Assembly (NCBI GenBank): GCA_008921705.1
Contig: VFFE01007644.1
Coordinates: 1,694,871-1,758,870, forward strand
Direction of reading: 5' to 3'
From: Burhinus oedicnemus
Lineage: Eukaryota > Chordata > Aves > Charadriiformes > Burhinidae
DNA: 64,000 nt
The notes below the pieces were generated by a model. The model ran no database searches. It worked only from the letters and a program-made list of their open reading frames with translations, and was not told the DNA's origin. The translations under genes and the position numbers were made by a program. Below are positions 26,634 through 38,950 of the stretch, piece by piece (positions within the stretch are counted from its first letter, which is position 1; each line of letters starts with the position of its first letter).

Positions 26634-27689
26634 TTTAATGTTTATAAGTATCAAAGCCAATGGTTTTTAGAATAGCCCGGAAGCAGTAAGAACTTCACTG
26701 CATGAAAATAGTACGGTATGTTCAGGAAAGAGGTGGTAGATGACAATGCCATCAGTAGCAAAGAACATGACCAAGAAGGTCCCTTCCGATCTTGGAGTCC
26801 TAAAAAACAGATGTTAAAAAAACAATTCCAGAACAGCAGATATTAATATCCAATAGACTTATTCATTTCACTGCCATCCGGCCTAAATTTCTTTCCATTC
26901 CACTGAATTACTTGCATTAGTAACTGGCATTTCAAAGGGAGGCTTTCCACACAAATGTTCTATGTCACTATGATTAGTTTAGCTTTTACACTTTAAAAAG
27001 TCTGGGTTTTGTCTGGAAAAATGTGAATGCTAACTTAACAGCTAATACCTGTAAGGCAAGGAAAAATAGTAAATGGTAAGATATTAGTGTCTGGACAGAT
27101 GCTATTGAGGAGTTCATCTTAAATCACTGCAAGGCCAATATATTTTATGCCTATAATTGCTGCTCAAAGTTCACAGTGGCATTTTGCTGATGTGCCTAAA
27201 ATAGTCTTCATGGGTGCTGTTAGAGTTGATTTGACAGTAGTTAAGGTATAAGGGGCAACGATCCAGCTGAATGCCTGTCCGAGTCATTTTGATAAGTGTA
27301 CAGCCTGTGCAGAAACTTCTTAATTGCTCCAATATTCTTCAGTTGTTCCTGTTCATAGAGTCTATGAGAAAGGTCATCAGTCACAGAGTATGTGAAGATT
27401 TTATGTTTTGCTTGCTTAACAAAATACATTTTGAAGAAAGTAAAATCAGTTAGTATGAACTTAAGGAGGTTATAATGTTCCTTTTCCTAATAACAATTTT
27501 GGAAGGTGAATCATTTAGTATCTGTATTACAGGGGAGGCACATGGTTAGTCCTAAAACTTGCTCTTACCTTATTCTTGCTTCTTAACTGAAAACATCTGT
27601 CTTATTTAGATGTGATAATAGCAGTAAATAGATCCACAGTAATTAAAAATTTGTGATATACTGAAAGGGGCTGATTACCTGGGTTATTA
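26634..27689. other. Spacer between repeat fossils
   Basis: No gene. A faint CR1-tail-like phrase near 26777-26802 ('aaggtcccttccgatctt') is too short to call. Confidence 0.6.
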
Positions 27690-27790
27690 TGAGACAGGAT
27701 ATCAGAAAATCCTATATTCTGGTCCTGGGCTTGCCTCTGACTCAAGGTATTTGGACAGAGCGTTTAATAGTTTTACATATTTGACTAGCC
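27690..27790 (+). mobile_element. MIR-like SINE fossil
   Basis: The order 'ttctggtcctgggcttgcct', 'ctgactcaaggta', 'ttggacagagcgtttaat' follows the MIR core region, which reads roughly: a 'tcctggctctgccactgac' block, then 'ttgggcaagtcacttaa'. The match is shorter and looser than the fossil at 5090-5203, and the limits are approximate. It lies between the CR1 copies. Confidence 0.45.
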
Positions 27791-28587
27791 ATGAAAAAAC
27801 ACAGCATATGTATAGCAGTATGAAATATGTCTACGGAGGTCTGAAAACACAGAGCAACTCCATGGCTTTAAGGATGCTCTCATCACTACCGCATCACCAA
27901 GACACTAGCTCTTAATCTGGGGGCAAAAAGAAAGATAAGCCTAGGTGCATGTCACTTTTTTCCTGGCTACAATCCAAATGTAGCTGTGAAGAAGGTGACA
28001 AAAAAGCTAGTTGATTTTATTTCACTGGTCAGTCCCTTTGCTTTGGAATAATCTTAATACATAAGAAGGCGCTTTCATCCCATGAGAGATAGCAGGTCTG
28101 AATTTGACCCTTTGTATCTAATACTGTATACATTTCAGATCATATCAAGGTTGCCATAGTAACAAAAATATTTGTATTGAATGGCAGAAAATTCAAAAAA
28201 TATGATGTATGAATCCTGCATAATTTGTTGACACTAAATATTCATTGCCTAAGGCTTGTATCACTTAAAAATTACACATCTTTGCTAAGAAAGAAATAGG
28301 AACCTTGATAAAAGAGTTAAATTTTTACAGGATATTCACTCTTTTTCCACTTGCTGCTTTTGGAAATACTTATTTTTTTTATACCATCTCCAGTTAGGGA
28401 GCTCTCCCTGGTTCTGCCAATGGGGATTTTAAATGGAGAGAGATCTGTCATTTATGTAAAAAAATAGATTAAATTAACCTCTGCCTTCCCACTTCCTCTT
28501 TATATCTGCCCTTCCAGTCCAGTCTCTCATTTTAAGAGCTTCTGAGATATTATGTCCAAAGAGTCTCGGGTTTTAGCATTTTTCTAT
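27791..28587. other. Spacer upstream of reverse CR1
   Basis: AT-rich, with no gene, RNA or repeat recognised. Confidence 0.65.
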
Positions 28588-28995
28588 TAGAATCATAGTA
28601 TCACCTAGGTTGGAAGGGACCTGTAAGATTATCGAGTCCAACCATTAACCTAACACTGCCAAACCCACCACTAAACCATGTCCCTCAGCACCACGTCTTC
28701 TCGTCTTTTGATTACCTCCAGGGATGGCGATTCCACCACTGCCCTGGGCAGCCTGTGCCAATGCTTGATAACCCTTTCGGTGAAGAAGTTTTCCTAGTAT
28801 CTAAACCTCCCCTGGCGCAACTTGAGGTCGTTTCCTCTTGTCCTATCGCTTGTTACTTGGGAGAAGAGATGGACCCCCACCTGGCTACAACCTCCTTTCA
28901 GGTAGTTGTAGAGAGTGAGAAGGTCTCCCCTCAGCCTCCTTTTCTCCAGGCTGAACAACCCCAGTTCCCTCAGCCGCTCCTCATATTTCCCAACG
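28588..28995 (-). mobile_element. CR1 LINE, 5'-truncated copy, reverse orientation
   Basis: This is a CR1 copy of about 400 bases lying on the - strand. Its 3' end is at the low coordinate (TAGAATCATAG, the reverse complement of the CR1 terminal repeat), followed by 'aggttggaagggacctgta', the reverse of the conserved CR1 tail. At the high-coordinate end it reaches the last part of the ORF: the - strand frame contains [18 protein letters not shown], the same peptide as in the + strand CR1 copy 2.6 kb away. Similarity fades after about 28995, which marks the 5' truncation point. Confidence 0.96.
28794..28980 (-). pseudogene. CR1 reverse-transcriptase C-terminal remnant
   Basis: This is the end of the CR1 ORF2 protein on the - strand. 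Readable motifs in order are [19 protein letters not shown], then [12 protein letters not shown], then [18 protein letters not shown] before a stop. In CR1 proteins this tail normally continues past the last motif, so the stop is premature. Because the copy is 5'-truncated there is no polymerase core. The longer open frame that extends to about 29084 runs out of the element into unrelated DNA, so its ATG is accidental. Confidence 0.88.
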
Positions 28996-31900
28996 TTAAG
29001 TAGCCCAAAAGCTAAACTTTCATTATATTTCCTTTTATTACAAATATTTGCATATCTGCATCTACAACGTTTCAATTTCAACACCTTTCCTTATAAACTA
29101 AAAACATACCAATAAGTTATTTCCCCCAGTCTTTATCTGATATAGTAACAGATGGATCCCAAACTGTAGAAAGACACCCACTGACTTCAAATCTGTAAAG
29201 TTTTAAAGTGCATCTGTAATGTGCCAATCCCCACTGCTTTCCACATTCCTATGGAAAATTATAAAGGAGAGGATTTTAGGGCCCTGATAATAAGCATCCT
29301 GAAACATCTCCCTTTCAGCTGCGGCATTTATTCTCTAAAATGACAGAGAAGAAGTACCTGCACATTACCAGTTTTCCAGCTGCCAACTGCAGTTATGAAA
29401 ATAGAGATTATGCGAGTAGGTGTCACCCTGACCTGATGGTACCGCACCCCCACTGCATTACTCCTCACTGACAGGAAAATCTGCCCCACTACAGATCTTA
29501 TATTCTCCCTCCCCATTTGCTTCTCCGTCAGCATCTGGCACCGTGAGAAAACCCACAGCGCTACACACTGAAATTCCTGTAACTGCTCAAAAGAGCAATC
29601 GCTTTGTTTTTTGGGAAAGGAACTCTTATCTGATGTTTGAATATGAATAAATTAAAAGCTTCAGCACCACGGTGGATTAAAATTGTGGTTTATAAATGTG
29701 GAAAACTGGAAAGTGTCCCTTAATTCCTGTATACGTTTACCAGCAGTTCTTTTTATGTGCGTTTCAGACACTGACTCATCTAACAACAGTGATGCTGGAA
29801 GAGGATTACAACGTTTTTAGAATGCATGCTGCATTTCCACAACTACAGGATCAGGTTTACTATATGATAAATAACAATGGGACAGTCTTAAGTAATTTTA
29901 TGACAGGAGGAACATGGAATTCTCCCCCATTCCACAAGGAGTCCTAATTAATTAGTAATATTTCATCTCTCCTTGCAATGCAGATGTAACAAGCTACGAG
30001 GTTTTCTATTAAACTTAGCAAATACCTACATAATTTTCTCCAAAAGATACTATTTTAATTTGTTTCATTTTCAGAACAGGAATTATTTCTTGAAGAAGTA
30101 TCCTGAAAGTCACTCTTAGAACTGACTTTATTATTCTTTGGACTTGAAATATCCTCAGGAGCCCTGTGAAATAGTGCAAGAGAGAGATATTTTCATATCT
30201 ATAAAGAAATTCTACTGAATAGGAGATTTGGTGAATTTTTGTTCCTCTGAACAACCTGAGAAACAGAATTCTGCAATTCGAATAGATTCAATGCAGCTTT
30301 CAGTATACAGAGACCAGAGAAAAATTATCCATATCTGGAACGTCTGGTGCAACAATTGTTTCAGCAATTAAGGAGCTGAGGAATTTGCTATAGTCATTGC
30401 CAACTAGGAATAGCAGACCCACAACGTGCCTTCCCGTTACAGCTATTATTACATATCACTGGGTGACAGCAGCTCTATTACTTACTATGATTCAGGATTA
30501 TCATACTGCTGGCATGTGCAAGCACAGTTTTTCAAATTCTACTGTTATAACTCTTTAACGAGTTATGCAAAAATTTGGATTCTCCTGCATACTTTTATAT
30601 TAATAACCTATAGTAGTCCTATTTCTGTTTGGATGATATTATATTAGTAAGATAAATGATATTGAGATGAATATCTAGACCTTTGCCATGCAAGGCTAAA
30701 AATTCATTATTAAAATAACGGAGGTCAGTATCGCCTAGGGTACACGCCTGCCCCTTCATGAGTTAATTCAAGGAGTGCAAGTTGGAATTTTTGATGACCT
30801 GTGCTTCAGCTGACTGACATTCTCTTATGAGTTTCTTCCACTCTAGTCTAGACACCAAGTAGTCCTCATAGTACTTTTTCTAGCAATATTAAAGAAAATG
30901 TTCACATACCCACCAAGATTAAACTAATGGAACAAGGACCACAGATACAGGGAGTTTGGTTTTGATTCAATGACAGGGAAAAATATTCTATTGTACCATA
31001 ATATCTCCCAGTTCTTAAGTGAGGATACCTGTCCCTCTCAGCTGTGTAGGAAAATAGAAATAAGCTATTCTGATATTTTATTAAAGCTGAGCATTCCTTT
31101 CACTAGCAAACATTTCTGCTTCAGAGCATTTGTATTTGGCCTATGCTATTCACAGGAGACACTATTTAGTTTTAACTTACAAACAAATAATTACATTTTT
31201 TTAAACCTCTTTAAAATATTATACTAGATAAAAATGGGTTGAACTTTGCCACTTGGCTGATCAAGAATGTCACCTAATTAAACAGGTTTGTGTTACTGCC
31301 ATAGGCTTGGCAAGAAATGAAATAAACAAGTACCAAGCAATTGTATTTCCATAAACGGCATGACACTGTTGACTTCCCTGCATTTAAAGAAAGAAGTCAT
31401 TACTCAAAGCAGAGGCAGAAAAGATTTTCTTTAAATGAATGAAATTTGCATTCTATACCAGAAAAAGTCATGTCAAGCATAGTTGTAGAAGGTGATCTGT
31501 GTAGAGAGGTGAGTAAAGCCACTTTCCAAGGGAGATATAAAATTTCTGTCAATTAATATTTTTAGCTTTTCTATGTAGATGGCAGGTTAAATCAGGGATC
31601 AGTGCCAAATAACTCCCATATATTGCAGGATAACATGAATAGATGAAGAGTGGAGAACAGCATCAGAGAAAAATAGAAATGGCTGCCACTATCTATGGAA
31701 AAGCCAAACCTGTCTAGAACAGAGAAAATCAATTCATTGATGTTCTCTATCCTGGATAGTGGGCGAAGAGAACAAAAAAAAGAAACACAGAAAAAAATAT
31801 ATTTTTTCTGCATCCATTTCTAGACACGCTTAAAAGCTTATTTGGAGAGGAGGCACCCAGTGAATTCAGGGGCTATTTCAGCTATAGGTCTAAGGATATC

Positions 31901-34791
31901 CAAGCATTTGAATCTCCAGTTAACCACACCAGCTTTTTGAATGCTCTGCACCTACAGGGACTTGCCCACAATCTCATCCAATATTGAGACAGTATCTCAT
32001 GCTGCTCTTTTTTATATCACATCTACATATGCAGCATATGGTGTTTCTAATCTAGTTTTCGAATTTTCAAAACATTGGGGCTTACTCCCATAAGAATGAT
32101 CTAAATTAATCTTCACTTGTGCTCTTAATTCTTATGACAACAGAAAGACATAACATAATACAAACCTCTAATGCATGTTTTATCTGTGTTTAAAATAACA
32201 ATTTTCACCTTTTTTTTTCTTTTTATAACAGCATCACACAAATATTTTGAAAACTTGAATAGCATTGTTTTACATATTCTCACCATATTGCTTAAAAAGA
32301 AACTTTCAGGTTCCCAGCATGGTTAAGATGGTATCTTGTATTTAAAAGTTGCAATTGAGCAGAGACATTTGGTGAAAAGATACATCTACCCCCCCAAGTA
32401 AAGTACTATACATGGTATTAACAAGAAAAACTACAGCACTGATTATCTGACTTTTACCAATTTAGCTGGCAAATAATCTCTTAGCTTCTCAAAACCATGA
32501 ATAAGTATTGTATTCCATAAGCAACTTCAAAAATTCTTACTCTAGTAAAGAAAATGCTTCACAATCCATGCACATTGACCTGCGTTGTTTCCTAAGACCA
32601 AACACTTCAACAAATGCTCCCCATGTGAAGGCAGCACCGTCATGTGTTCTAGTAGACAAAAAGGCAAAGCCAAGCCTTGGAACCCATGGAGATGTTGCGC
32701 TCTGAAGTTATGGTTTGGAAACCAGCACAACAGAGTCCTTTGGTCTGAGCGTTGTTTCAAACAATGCTAACATCGCGATCGCTGTCCTGTTGGAGATGTA
32801 CGCATCAGAAGCGCATCTGGAGATGAAAACAAAACGTGGATTAACCCTTTCAACTCTGCAATCATTTCAGTGCTAACAAAGTTTCTGCCTTTGCAAGGCT
32901 GCCCTGCCTACTTGATACATCTAAGATGAGGATTTATAGCAATAGCTTGATATACTCAAGTAATCTTGACACCTCGGCAGCAGCCCTGGCAGCAAAGTGC
33001 CAACAGATCTAAAGCGTCAGACGCTGTTCTGCCCGCATCTCACCTGAAACCTTCCCTCCTGGTATGCCGAGCCCCCTGCAGAGGTGCATTCCGCAGGGCT
33101 AATCTGCTGCTGCAAAGCCCAGCCGGCCCTGGCTTCCCTTCCTCCGCCCAACCTTCAAGTCCTCCCCTTTCCATCGGTCCTGTGTATTCTAAAGGGAAAG
33201 GCTGGGATAAAACACTTCAGCTATACAGAGAAGAACACAGCGATGACCAAAATTATTAGCAATGTTGGTGTGTGGTATTTTCTCAACACAAAGCATTTTA
33301 AATTCATTATCTCTTACATTTTAAACAACGTTATCATATATAATTATTATTATTGCTTTAGTTAATTTTCTAGTTAACTCATGCTTCAGTCAAGTCAAAA
33401 TTTTACTTCATAATTAGAGTCTTCTATTCTGCCTATTAACCTCTTAACATTTTTGCAAGTAGTTAAACACAAAGAATCTATTCTTCCTTCATAATTATGA
33501 AGAATTTTAGTTTCAAGTCCGACCTGGGCCAGCAGGGGGGCCCAACAGACCTTTAGAGGTCTATTGGAAGCGAGTCCCACTCACATTTAGAGAAGCCGAA
33601 GTAACTTCCCGTGGAGCAGCCTGCTGCTCCAATGCAGCAGTAAAATCTCACAACAGATCTTTTGCAAAAACACCAGTAAGCGACCTCAGTATTTACCAAA
33701 ACTACCAAAACCATGTTTTTCACATGAAGGAGTCAGCAAATGAAGTTATTTTTCCACTATTACCTATGGAGGTCACAGAAAACTGCAGAGGTTCACAGGC
33801 AATACCTTAGAGAGATTTTAAACAGATTGAACTTCTTTCGTGCTGGCTGCAGAGAAGAGAAGGGATTCCCCAAAAAAAGCTTTCTACCAGATGCCTCACT
33901 GAGAAGCGCCTCAAATCATAAAATCATTCCCCTTACTTGCATTGGATAAGTAAATAGAGAGAAGAAACAATACTACATGATCAATCATTACCAACCACCA
34001 TTTGCAGCAAACCCCTTCCACAATCAAGAGAATTAGAACAAAATAAAGTGCAAACTTTGTCGAGTAAATTATACTACCAAATGAAATCATTTTGATCTTT
34101 TTGTGGACATTCTAGAAATGGAAAATAATTTATTCCCTAATGTCATTGAATATTGAATATTTGGATTTATTTCAGAAGGAATCAAAAGAGTCCGAGTGTG
34201 TGAATGTAATGAATTTTGTTGCTGATACTGAGTAGCAGTGCGAATGGATCTATCATCTTCTTCTTGCCCATTAATGCTAATGCATGTGCATTGAAAAGGG
34301 AATATCATCTATAATATATGCACAAAATCTGCATTATTGTTGGTACAAGAGTTACGCTTGTCCTTGGGCTTCAGTAATATTCACTGCTGGTGCTCTTTTG
34401 TTTAATAAAAGCTTCATTATTTTTCCATTTAATTGAATATTTATACTTCAGAGCAGCATTAGTAAGACCATTTTCAACTGCATTTTTACTATAACTCAAC
34501 CATCCTTCTGTTTAGATCTCTTTAGGGCTGAGTGAATCTGCCTCCAAAACTTGATAGGAGCCAAACATAATTGCCTTTGAAGGTTCAAGAAAGTTGAAAA
34601 ACTCCTCTTATGAAATAATTTTCTAATTTCTTCACTTCTTCAGCCTTGCATAAAATATACAAATATCCTGCTGAAGGAAGTGATTTCCAAGAACACCTCT
34701 TTCCAGCCGAGCAAAATTCTCACTGACATCAGCTGGACCAAGATCCTACTCCTTAAAATTTTCCTTAAGACAGATTAAAAATTAATAATTT
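28996..34791. other. Gene-free AT-rich stretch
   Basis: It contains one exon-like interval at 29768-29854 (see findings) and the GC-richer patch at 33 kb. Otherwise there are only short conflicting frames and AT-rich DNA. Confidence 0.6.
32960..33200. other. GC-richer patch, no gene recognised
   Basis: This moderately GC-rich stretch has CAGCAGCCC- and CCTCCGCCC-type words. Two overlapping + frames (32966-33259 and 33084-33365) show no domain. Confidence 0.45.
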
Positions 34792-34836
34792 AAAAACAAA
34801 ACAACAACAAAAAACCCCACAAACAACCAAAAAAGA
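34792..34836 (+). repeat. A/C-rich low-complexity tract
   Basis: AAAACAAAACAACAACAAAA is followed by CCCCAC and further CAAA words. Confidence 0.9.
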
Positions 34837-35406
34837 GATTTCCAGATTGTGTTTTAAGCCTGAGAGGATTAGAAAGATATTACGCTATGCATTCAGGTGT
34901 TTCCTTTACTATTTTTTATGTCACCTGTTGTGTGTACTATATCAGTTTTCACCAGTGCTGCTGTCACAAGTGTTGCCAATTTAAGGTGTAGTAGGATTCT
35001 TTTCAGAATTAGGCTGAATTTGCTAAAGTTGATCCTTCTATGAGAGATATTACAAGTGTAGTTACTCTGATTAAATAGGGAAGCAGCGTTTCTGGAAGAA
35101 CTCAACCATTTATGGAAACGTGAATATCCACAATATGAGTTTAAAAATTGCAGCAACGAAGCTATAGCCCTAGTTGTTGCCTCACAGATGGAAAAGCGAC
35201 AGACACACGCACTCAACAAGCACATTTCTAGCTCGCCCCGTTCCTACTGCAGCCCTCAGAGCTCCACCTTCAACTGCAAACTGCAGGACAGTCACCATGT
35301 CCAGAGAGGACTTGTATGAGAGTCAAACTTGCTCTTCCAGGAATGCTTAACCAGGATAAACAAAACCAATGAGTTTTGCTTAAAAAGCAAAGAAAAGAAC
35401 AAGAAT

Positions 35407-35430
35407 TAAAACAAAAAAAAACCCAACCCA
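35407..35430 (+). repeat. Short A/C-rich tract
   Basis: AAAACAAAAAAAAACCCAAC-type sequence of the same style as its neighbours at 34.8 and 35.9 kb. Confidence 0.85.
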
Positions 35431-35624
35431 AGAATAAGAGCTGGGATAAAAAGGGAGAGACCATTTAAAGAGTTGGGAATACAGAAAATATGGTCTTATT
35501 ACACACTTCAAGATTTCCTCTGTCACCAATATACTATTATTTAGTAATTAGAGTTGGATTTCTTACATGATTCTATGACTCCAGGAACTGGAATATTAAA
35601 AGCTACCGGTCCTGTAAACACTGG

Positions 35625-35760
35625 ACACGTGCTCCCATCTGCTGGCACACGCACGGCTGGGACGTTCTCAGCACACCCCTGCCTGGCTCAGAGCACAGCC
35701 GGTGCAGGGAAGATCGCCTGAGCCGTGGCCTCTGCTGCTCCTGGGCTACAGAGACAAAAC
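35625..35760. other. GC-richer patch, no gene recognised
   Basis: GC-rich text with several CpG, between two A/C tracts. No open frame of note and no splice-bounded exon that I can defend. Confidence 0.4.
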
Positions 35761-35851
35761 GAGCAGCTGTTTCTAGTGCCTGAATGCAGAATCTGCATTA
35801 AATTGGAAATGCCACAAAAAATGAGGAGTTAGTCTCAATAAATAAGGATTT

Positions 35852-35890
35852 TAAACAAAAAGAAAAGAAAACAAACAACCCCAACACCCC
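35852..35890 (+). repeat. A/C-rich tract with C runs
   Basis: The tract holds A-rich words with single G interruptions, then ACAAACAACCCCAACACCCC. The open frame at 35798-35995 (-) passes through it and is not a gene. Confidence 0.85.
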
Positions 35891-37339
35891 AGTATTGGAA
35901 ACATACAGAAAGAAAGGGAAAAATCTGTCTGTGCTTTTTCTTCCTGTTTTGTCAGACCTACTAATTACAAATGGCATCTCGATATTCCACAGCAAACTTT
36001 TTATTCTATCATAGGCTCCAAGCTAAGGTGGGAATGCACTTTGGCTTGTTCTAGTCTCATTTTCCAATTCCTTGTTCTTTTGCAAAACAAAATTGTTATT
36101 TTTCACAACAAAAAAGTAAAATGTTTCTGCCTGTACAGAGGGGAAAAAACCCACCCTGATCGATCTGAACAATTCACGGGCAGAGAATGCCGTCTGGGAA
36201 AAGTGTTTCTAAAAGCAACAGTGGCTGATACATTCAGGTAAATTACTATATGGCTTCCCCGAACAATTTTACATGTTTCCTTTTCTCTAGCTGAGGTACC
36301 CGAGGGGAAAATGTCTGTATTTGGTAACAAATAAGTATAGCAAGTAGTGTTTTCACCAATTTCCCTATACGGATTTCTATTACAAATACTCCATAGCAGC
36401 CATTATTTAACAATTCAGTCGATGACAGGTAGTCTCCTAAGCCAAATACCTGCCATCCCCTGAGCTCTTCCAACATCCAGCTTGTAAATCTTAGATGGAA
36501 ACATTGCATCTGAGTGTTTTTCTAACACACCCGCACAATTACATTGCCTTATTTTCTCTCCTTGGATGGATTTGGAAACAAAGAAACAAACAACTCCCGC
36601 ACTGCACTCTCCAAACTCTTCTGAGCGTAGGGGCAGGTGGAGACCAAAGTGGCAACTGAAAGGGAACGGGGTGGGGGGGAACCTCCAAAAATCCCACATT
36701 AAAAATTAATTTATTTTCAAACCAGTCGGGTATTGCTTCATACTCAATCCTAATGCTCGGTTCGGAAAGGACTCTGAACACCATTGTGTCTTGTGACGTG
36801 AATTCAATTTTCATTTCAGGTCCCATAATGGAAATGACCCTAATTCAGATTCTCCAAAGAAGATGTTTGCCCCTTGTCATCAGCTTAGATTTAATTTAAG
36901 AGAACATTAAAAAAAAAAAAATTAAAACGTATAAATCACGTGTGTTTGCTGTACTAACATGATTTGTGTGAAGGAATACTGGAGAAACAAGGAGCAAAAA
37001 ACCACTTGAAATGTTTTGACTGCAAAAGTTTGCAAAAATGGTTTCTTCCTGTCAAAATAAGATGTCAATAATAGCCAACTTTCCTAAAAATGAGACTTAA
37101 GGGCATAATGTCCAGTATATAAATGAGCGGGGCAATTAGATCCTTGCAGTTTAATGGGCAAGGACTCCAAGATTTCATTCCCCACTTTGCCAAAGTGCAA
37201 AACCAAACTCAACAGAATGGAATAAAATTACTGGGTTTTTTTCCTAAAAAAGAAAAGAAATCAATAAAACCATCCTGAGAAAATACAAGCAAAAGCCAGG
37301 TGACTTATATTAGTGGAGAATCACACGTAGCAGCTTTGC

Positions 37340-37530
37340 GCTTCATCCTGAACATCCCGTCCCCTCTGTTCTCCTGCGTCACGCTCCCCCGGCAAAGCCC
37401 CAGCACGGCTCTCCTTCCTTTAGGCCAGGCCACAGCTCACGAGGTGCTGCAAACATTTTACCGGTAGAAATGCTCCTAGCAGAGAGCAGCGACACTTTGC
37501 ACCAGGCTGGTGCAACCGCAAGCAGCTCAG
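37340..37530. other. GC-richer patch, no gene recognised
   Basis: The patch contains 'cccgtcccctctgttctcc' and 'ccccggcaaagccccagc' with several CpG. The 71-codon - frame at 37420-37635 has no recognisable domain. Confidence 0.4.
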
Positions 37531-38679
37531 TAATGGTAATAAACTGACCTCAAAGCTTGAAGGGCGAGATACGTTATTTTGGTTACTGAGCGTATGAAAA
37601 TGTGAGGCACATTTTTGCATGGTTGTGAATTGCAAAGCTATACAAAAGCCTGTGAAATTCTTCTTGTGCTTTCATATGTGTGTGGTTGAGAGGGCACATA
37701 CATGTATAAGGGCACAGTCAAATATGTTTTTATCAATCAGGTTAAATAATTCGGTTGTTCAGGGTCTACTGCCTCCTTGAAGATATTTTTCAGGAACTAA
37801 AACGGCATTAGGTGACCGGCTGATCTGCTAGTCATTTGGGATGCAAAATAAAACTGGTTTGCTTCAAATATCTCCAGTTTAGCACCTCTGTGTCTGGGAG
37901 CGTGTACCTGCATAAGCTATAGGAACAATTGGTTTAGTAAGTGAAAACAATAAAATCCCTATGAGTACAAACACCAGAAGGGCAGTTTAGTGTTTCAGTA
38001 GGTATTAATCCCACCAACTGCAGAACCAATGTTGCATTCGCACAGACCTCCTAGAACCTGATTGTCAACAGCTCCTGTATTGTGTCTTAAATTGTGACAT
38101 AATTAAAAACTGGATGACATCCTTAAAATCTGCATTTAGATTAATAAATACAGGTTGAGTGGTTGCACTTGAGGCAATCATTTTGGGAGAACTCTCTCAT
38201 GTTTTTTTTCACTAGCAAGTTCTAGTTCTTACTCTCAAGTTTAGCAAAAGTGCACTGAAAGGATGCCAACAAACACACAATTAGAGATGATCAGAGTAAT
38301 CAAGTAAGAAAAGTTTTGATTCCTTATTTTGCTACCTTAAAGTAATACAAATGAAAAATCGTTCTGATAACCCACTTCCAAAATACGTTAAAGAGAATAA
38401 AAGCCCCTTCCACAAGCTTTCTGTCAGTAATAAGCATTCTGCACCCAGATGTACAGCACAGTAACACAATTTATTCTATTTAAATGTAAAAAATATGTAC
38501 AAAGTGCAGCTATTACCTACGTTTCTGAAAGGTATTTTCTCCCAATTCAAAAACCCTTAAAGACATTTTAGGGCAATTAGTTAACAAGCAAGTTCTGATT
38601 TTCAGATTCCAGTGAATGCAGACAGCATTTTAGAACTAAAATAGGAGCATTAAGGCCCATCAGCATAGGTGCGATTTCA

Positions 38680-38950
38680 GGGGAGGCGGATGGCTCTCCT
38701 CTTCTGCCTTCCCGCTGGAGTCTCACCAAAAGGGGAGGGAAGGAGGCATCGGAATAGAGCACTTTCTTTCCCCAGCAGCACGGGGTCTGCCCCTGCTGCT
38801 TAAACCCGCTCTCGCTGCCGCCCCAACAGCTATACTTGGAGGCTCCAGCCCTATTTGAGGTCTCCTGGCAGCGTGCGGTGTTCCCGTTATGTCAGGCAGC
38901 AGCCGAATCTCCAGGGGGGCTTTGCAGCAGCTCTACGACCCTGCCGTTTA
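38680..38950. other. GC-richer patch, no gene recognised
   Basis: The patch contains CTCGCTGCCGCCCC and several other CpG, in an otherwise AT-rich region. Short frames on both strands (38577-38762 -, 38836-39048 +) have no recognised domain. It is too short and CpG-sparse to call a CpG island. Confidence 0.4.

Noticed and set aside
26740..26802. Possible third CR1 tail
   Set aside because: One phrase of about 18 bases is similar, and the terminal repeat is missing.
32585..32770. 'VLWSE'-like peptide recalling Tc1/mariner transposase
   Set aside because: Only about five residues agree, with no catalytic motif and no terminal repeats.
35551..35583. Possible CR1 tail (GAGTTGGATT then ATGATTCTATGACT)
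   Set aside because: Only the terminal word matches; the expected upstream tail is absent.
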